From an uncultured euryarchaeote (GTDB lineage Archaea; Thermoplasmatota; Poseidoniia; Poseidoniales; Poseidoniaceae): a stretch of DNA of 7,068 nucleotides. Positions 6,323 through 7,068 of this stretch are shown one piece after another. Position numbers and translations under genes: made by a program. The stretch spans positions 1 through 7,068 of the forward strand of contig CALCOQ010000170.1 of NCBI GenBank assembly GCA_937897005.1. Direction: 5' to 3'. The notes under the pieces were generated by a model. It ran no database searches. It was not told where the DNA came from and saw only the letters and a program-made list of their open reading frames with translations. Positions within the stretch are counted from its first letter, which is position 1. Each line of letters opens with the position of its first letter.

Positions 6323-7068
6323 ATGCGATCTCGGAAAAGAGTGATTGAAGCAGTTCGTGAGAGGGTGGCGACACAACTTGTTGAAGCCATGGAAAGAGGG
6401 GTCCGAGGCTGGCCATTGCCTTCTCCCCCCCTCATTGATATTGAGTTCCCTCCTGTGCATCCTTCAGATGCTAAAGGGCTGGTGGAGCAAGCACATGGAT
6501 TCTTCATGGCAGATAGAGGTGGATTTGAAAGATATCTCAATGAGACAGTAGAACTTGTTGTACCACACCGCATGAGCCTGACTGAGGACCCTTTTGAGCA
6601 GCATGAAAAATGGCTGTTGCGCAGATTGGATATGGTGTCTGAGAGAATATTGTTCTCCACTTGCACATCTTGGTTGGCACAAGCATTGGATGAACAGATG
6701 CCAGATACTACACGTTGGTGGTTGGCATTTGCACTTCTTGATGGTTTGAGCGTCGCACAACATGGCCAACCAGTCCATCAAGGATATCATTTACTGGAAT
6801 CCATTGCTCTAGCTCAGAGGCCCGGTACTTGGCATAGCCAGCCAGAAGCAGGCCCACACATGATAGGTTGGAATCCACAGGCGGTCATGCCTCGAACAGA
6901 AATTTTTGCGCACGATGATGGTTGCGCATCAGCCTGCGAACTTCTACGCCGGTTGGAAGATGGAGAAGAAGAACGGCGATTGTTATTGGTTGAATGGATG
7001 AAGTTGCTCCTTGAGCGCAAAGAATTGTTTGGACCTTTAGGGTTGGCTGAGATTATTCTCCGACGCAC
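6323..7068 (+). CDS. Unrecognised protein, C-terminus cut by window edge
   Basis: I do not recognise this protein. From the ATG at 6323, 248 codons stay open to the right edge; an in-frame TAG at 6311-6313 bounds it upstream. AGG or GAGG at 6307-6314 could act as ribosome binding site. It starts with a basic helical segment (MRSRKRVIEAVRER), then a proline-rich stretch (PLPSPPL, 31-37). The rest appears mainly helical and soluble, with no clear membrane segment. It has many histidines (for example H147, H152, H156, H171, H179, H197), aromatic-rich spots (RWWLAF 131-136, GTWHSQ 168-173, GWNPQ 182-186) and a charged helix (LEDGEEERRLLLVEWMKLLLERKE, 211-234). Same strand as TFB, 56 bases downstream, so possibly co-transcribed. 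Several open frames lie opposite on the minus strand, but this frame is the only one open throughout and its codon style matches its neighbours. Confidence 0.75.
   Translation, partial: MRSRKRVIEAVRERVATQLVEAMERGVRGWPLPSPPLIDIEFPPVHPSDAKGLVEQAHGFFMADRGGFERYLNETVELVVPHRMSLTEDPFEQHEKWLLRRLDMVSERILFSTCTSWLAQALDEQMPDTTRWWLAFALLDGLSVAQHGQPVHQGYHLLESIALAQRPGTWHSQPEAGPHMIGWNPQAVMPRTEIFAHDDGCASACELLRRLEDGEEERRLLLVEWMKLLLERKELFGPLGLAEIILRR

Noticed and set aside
6232..7068. Minus-strand open frames (6232-6666, 6464-6790, 6814-7068) opposite the last gene
   Set aside because: None spans the region, they overlap each other in different frames, and their composition is rich in Ser, Cys and Arg as in antisense shadows. 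The plus-strand frame is open throughout with normal codon style.
1..7068. tRNA, rRNA, CRISPR array, insertion sequence or long direct repeats
   Set aside because: No cloverleaf-like segment, spaced repeat units, transposase-like frame or terminal inverted repeats were seen by reading. The coding density leaves little room for them.

Overview
The window is archaeal. It encodes a transcription factor B (TFIIB homologue) with an intact zinc ribbon and B-reader, and the B subunit of topoisomerase VI in its euryarchaeal form (C-terminal Ig-like domain). Genes are densely packed, with a 4-base stop/start overlap on the minus strand and mostly short gaps elsewhere. No organism can be named from this sequence alone. 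An uncultured euryarchaeon, for example of the planktonic Marine Group II/III kind, would fit; that is an inference.

Layout. Positions 1-5116 are a three-gene block read on the minus strand. In transcription order it holds: (i) an aconitase/isopropylmalate-isomerase superfamily hydro-lyase in one chain, with the LeuD-like swivel domain in front of the LeuC-like [4Fe-4S] part (3119-5116); (ii) a TVP38/TMEM64 (VTT/DedA-like) membrane protein whose ATG overlaps the stop of the hydro-lyase (2418-3122); (iii) topoisomerase VI subunit B (top6B), which runs off the left edge (1-2300). Positions 5117-5339 are the divergent intergenic region. Positions 5340-7068 are read on the plus strand: a complete TFB gene (5340-6266), then, 56 bases later, an unrecognised ORF that runs off the right edge (6323-7068).

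How the parts relate. The minus-strand genes look co-transcribed from their spacing, but their roles (central or amino-acid metabolism, membrane, DNA topology) do not form an obvious pathway. Subunit A of topoisomerase VI would be expected just beyond the left edge.

Most notable points: the swivel-first hydro-lyase lacking the N-terminal helical-repeat domain of AcnB; an insertion of about 110 residues in Top6B just before the transducer domain, plus extra sequence after its Ig-like domain; and a compact leader in front of TFB that combines a candidate TATA box, a near-perfect hairpin and a 13-codon upstream ORF ending one base before the TFB start codon. No tRNA, rRNA, CRISPR array, insertion sequence or other mobile element was seen.
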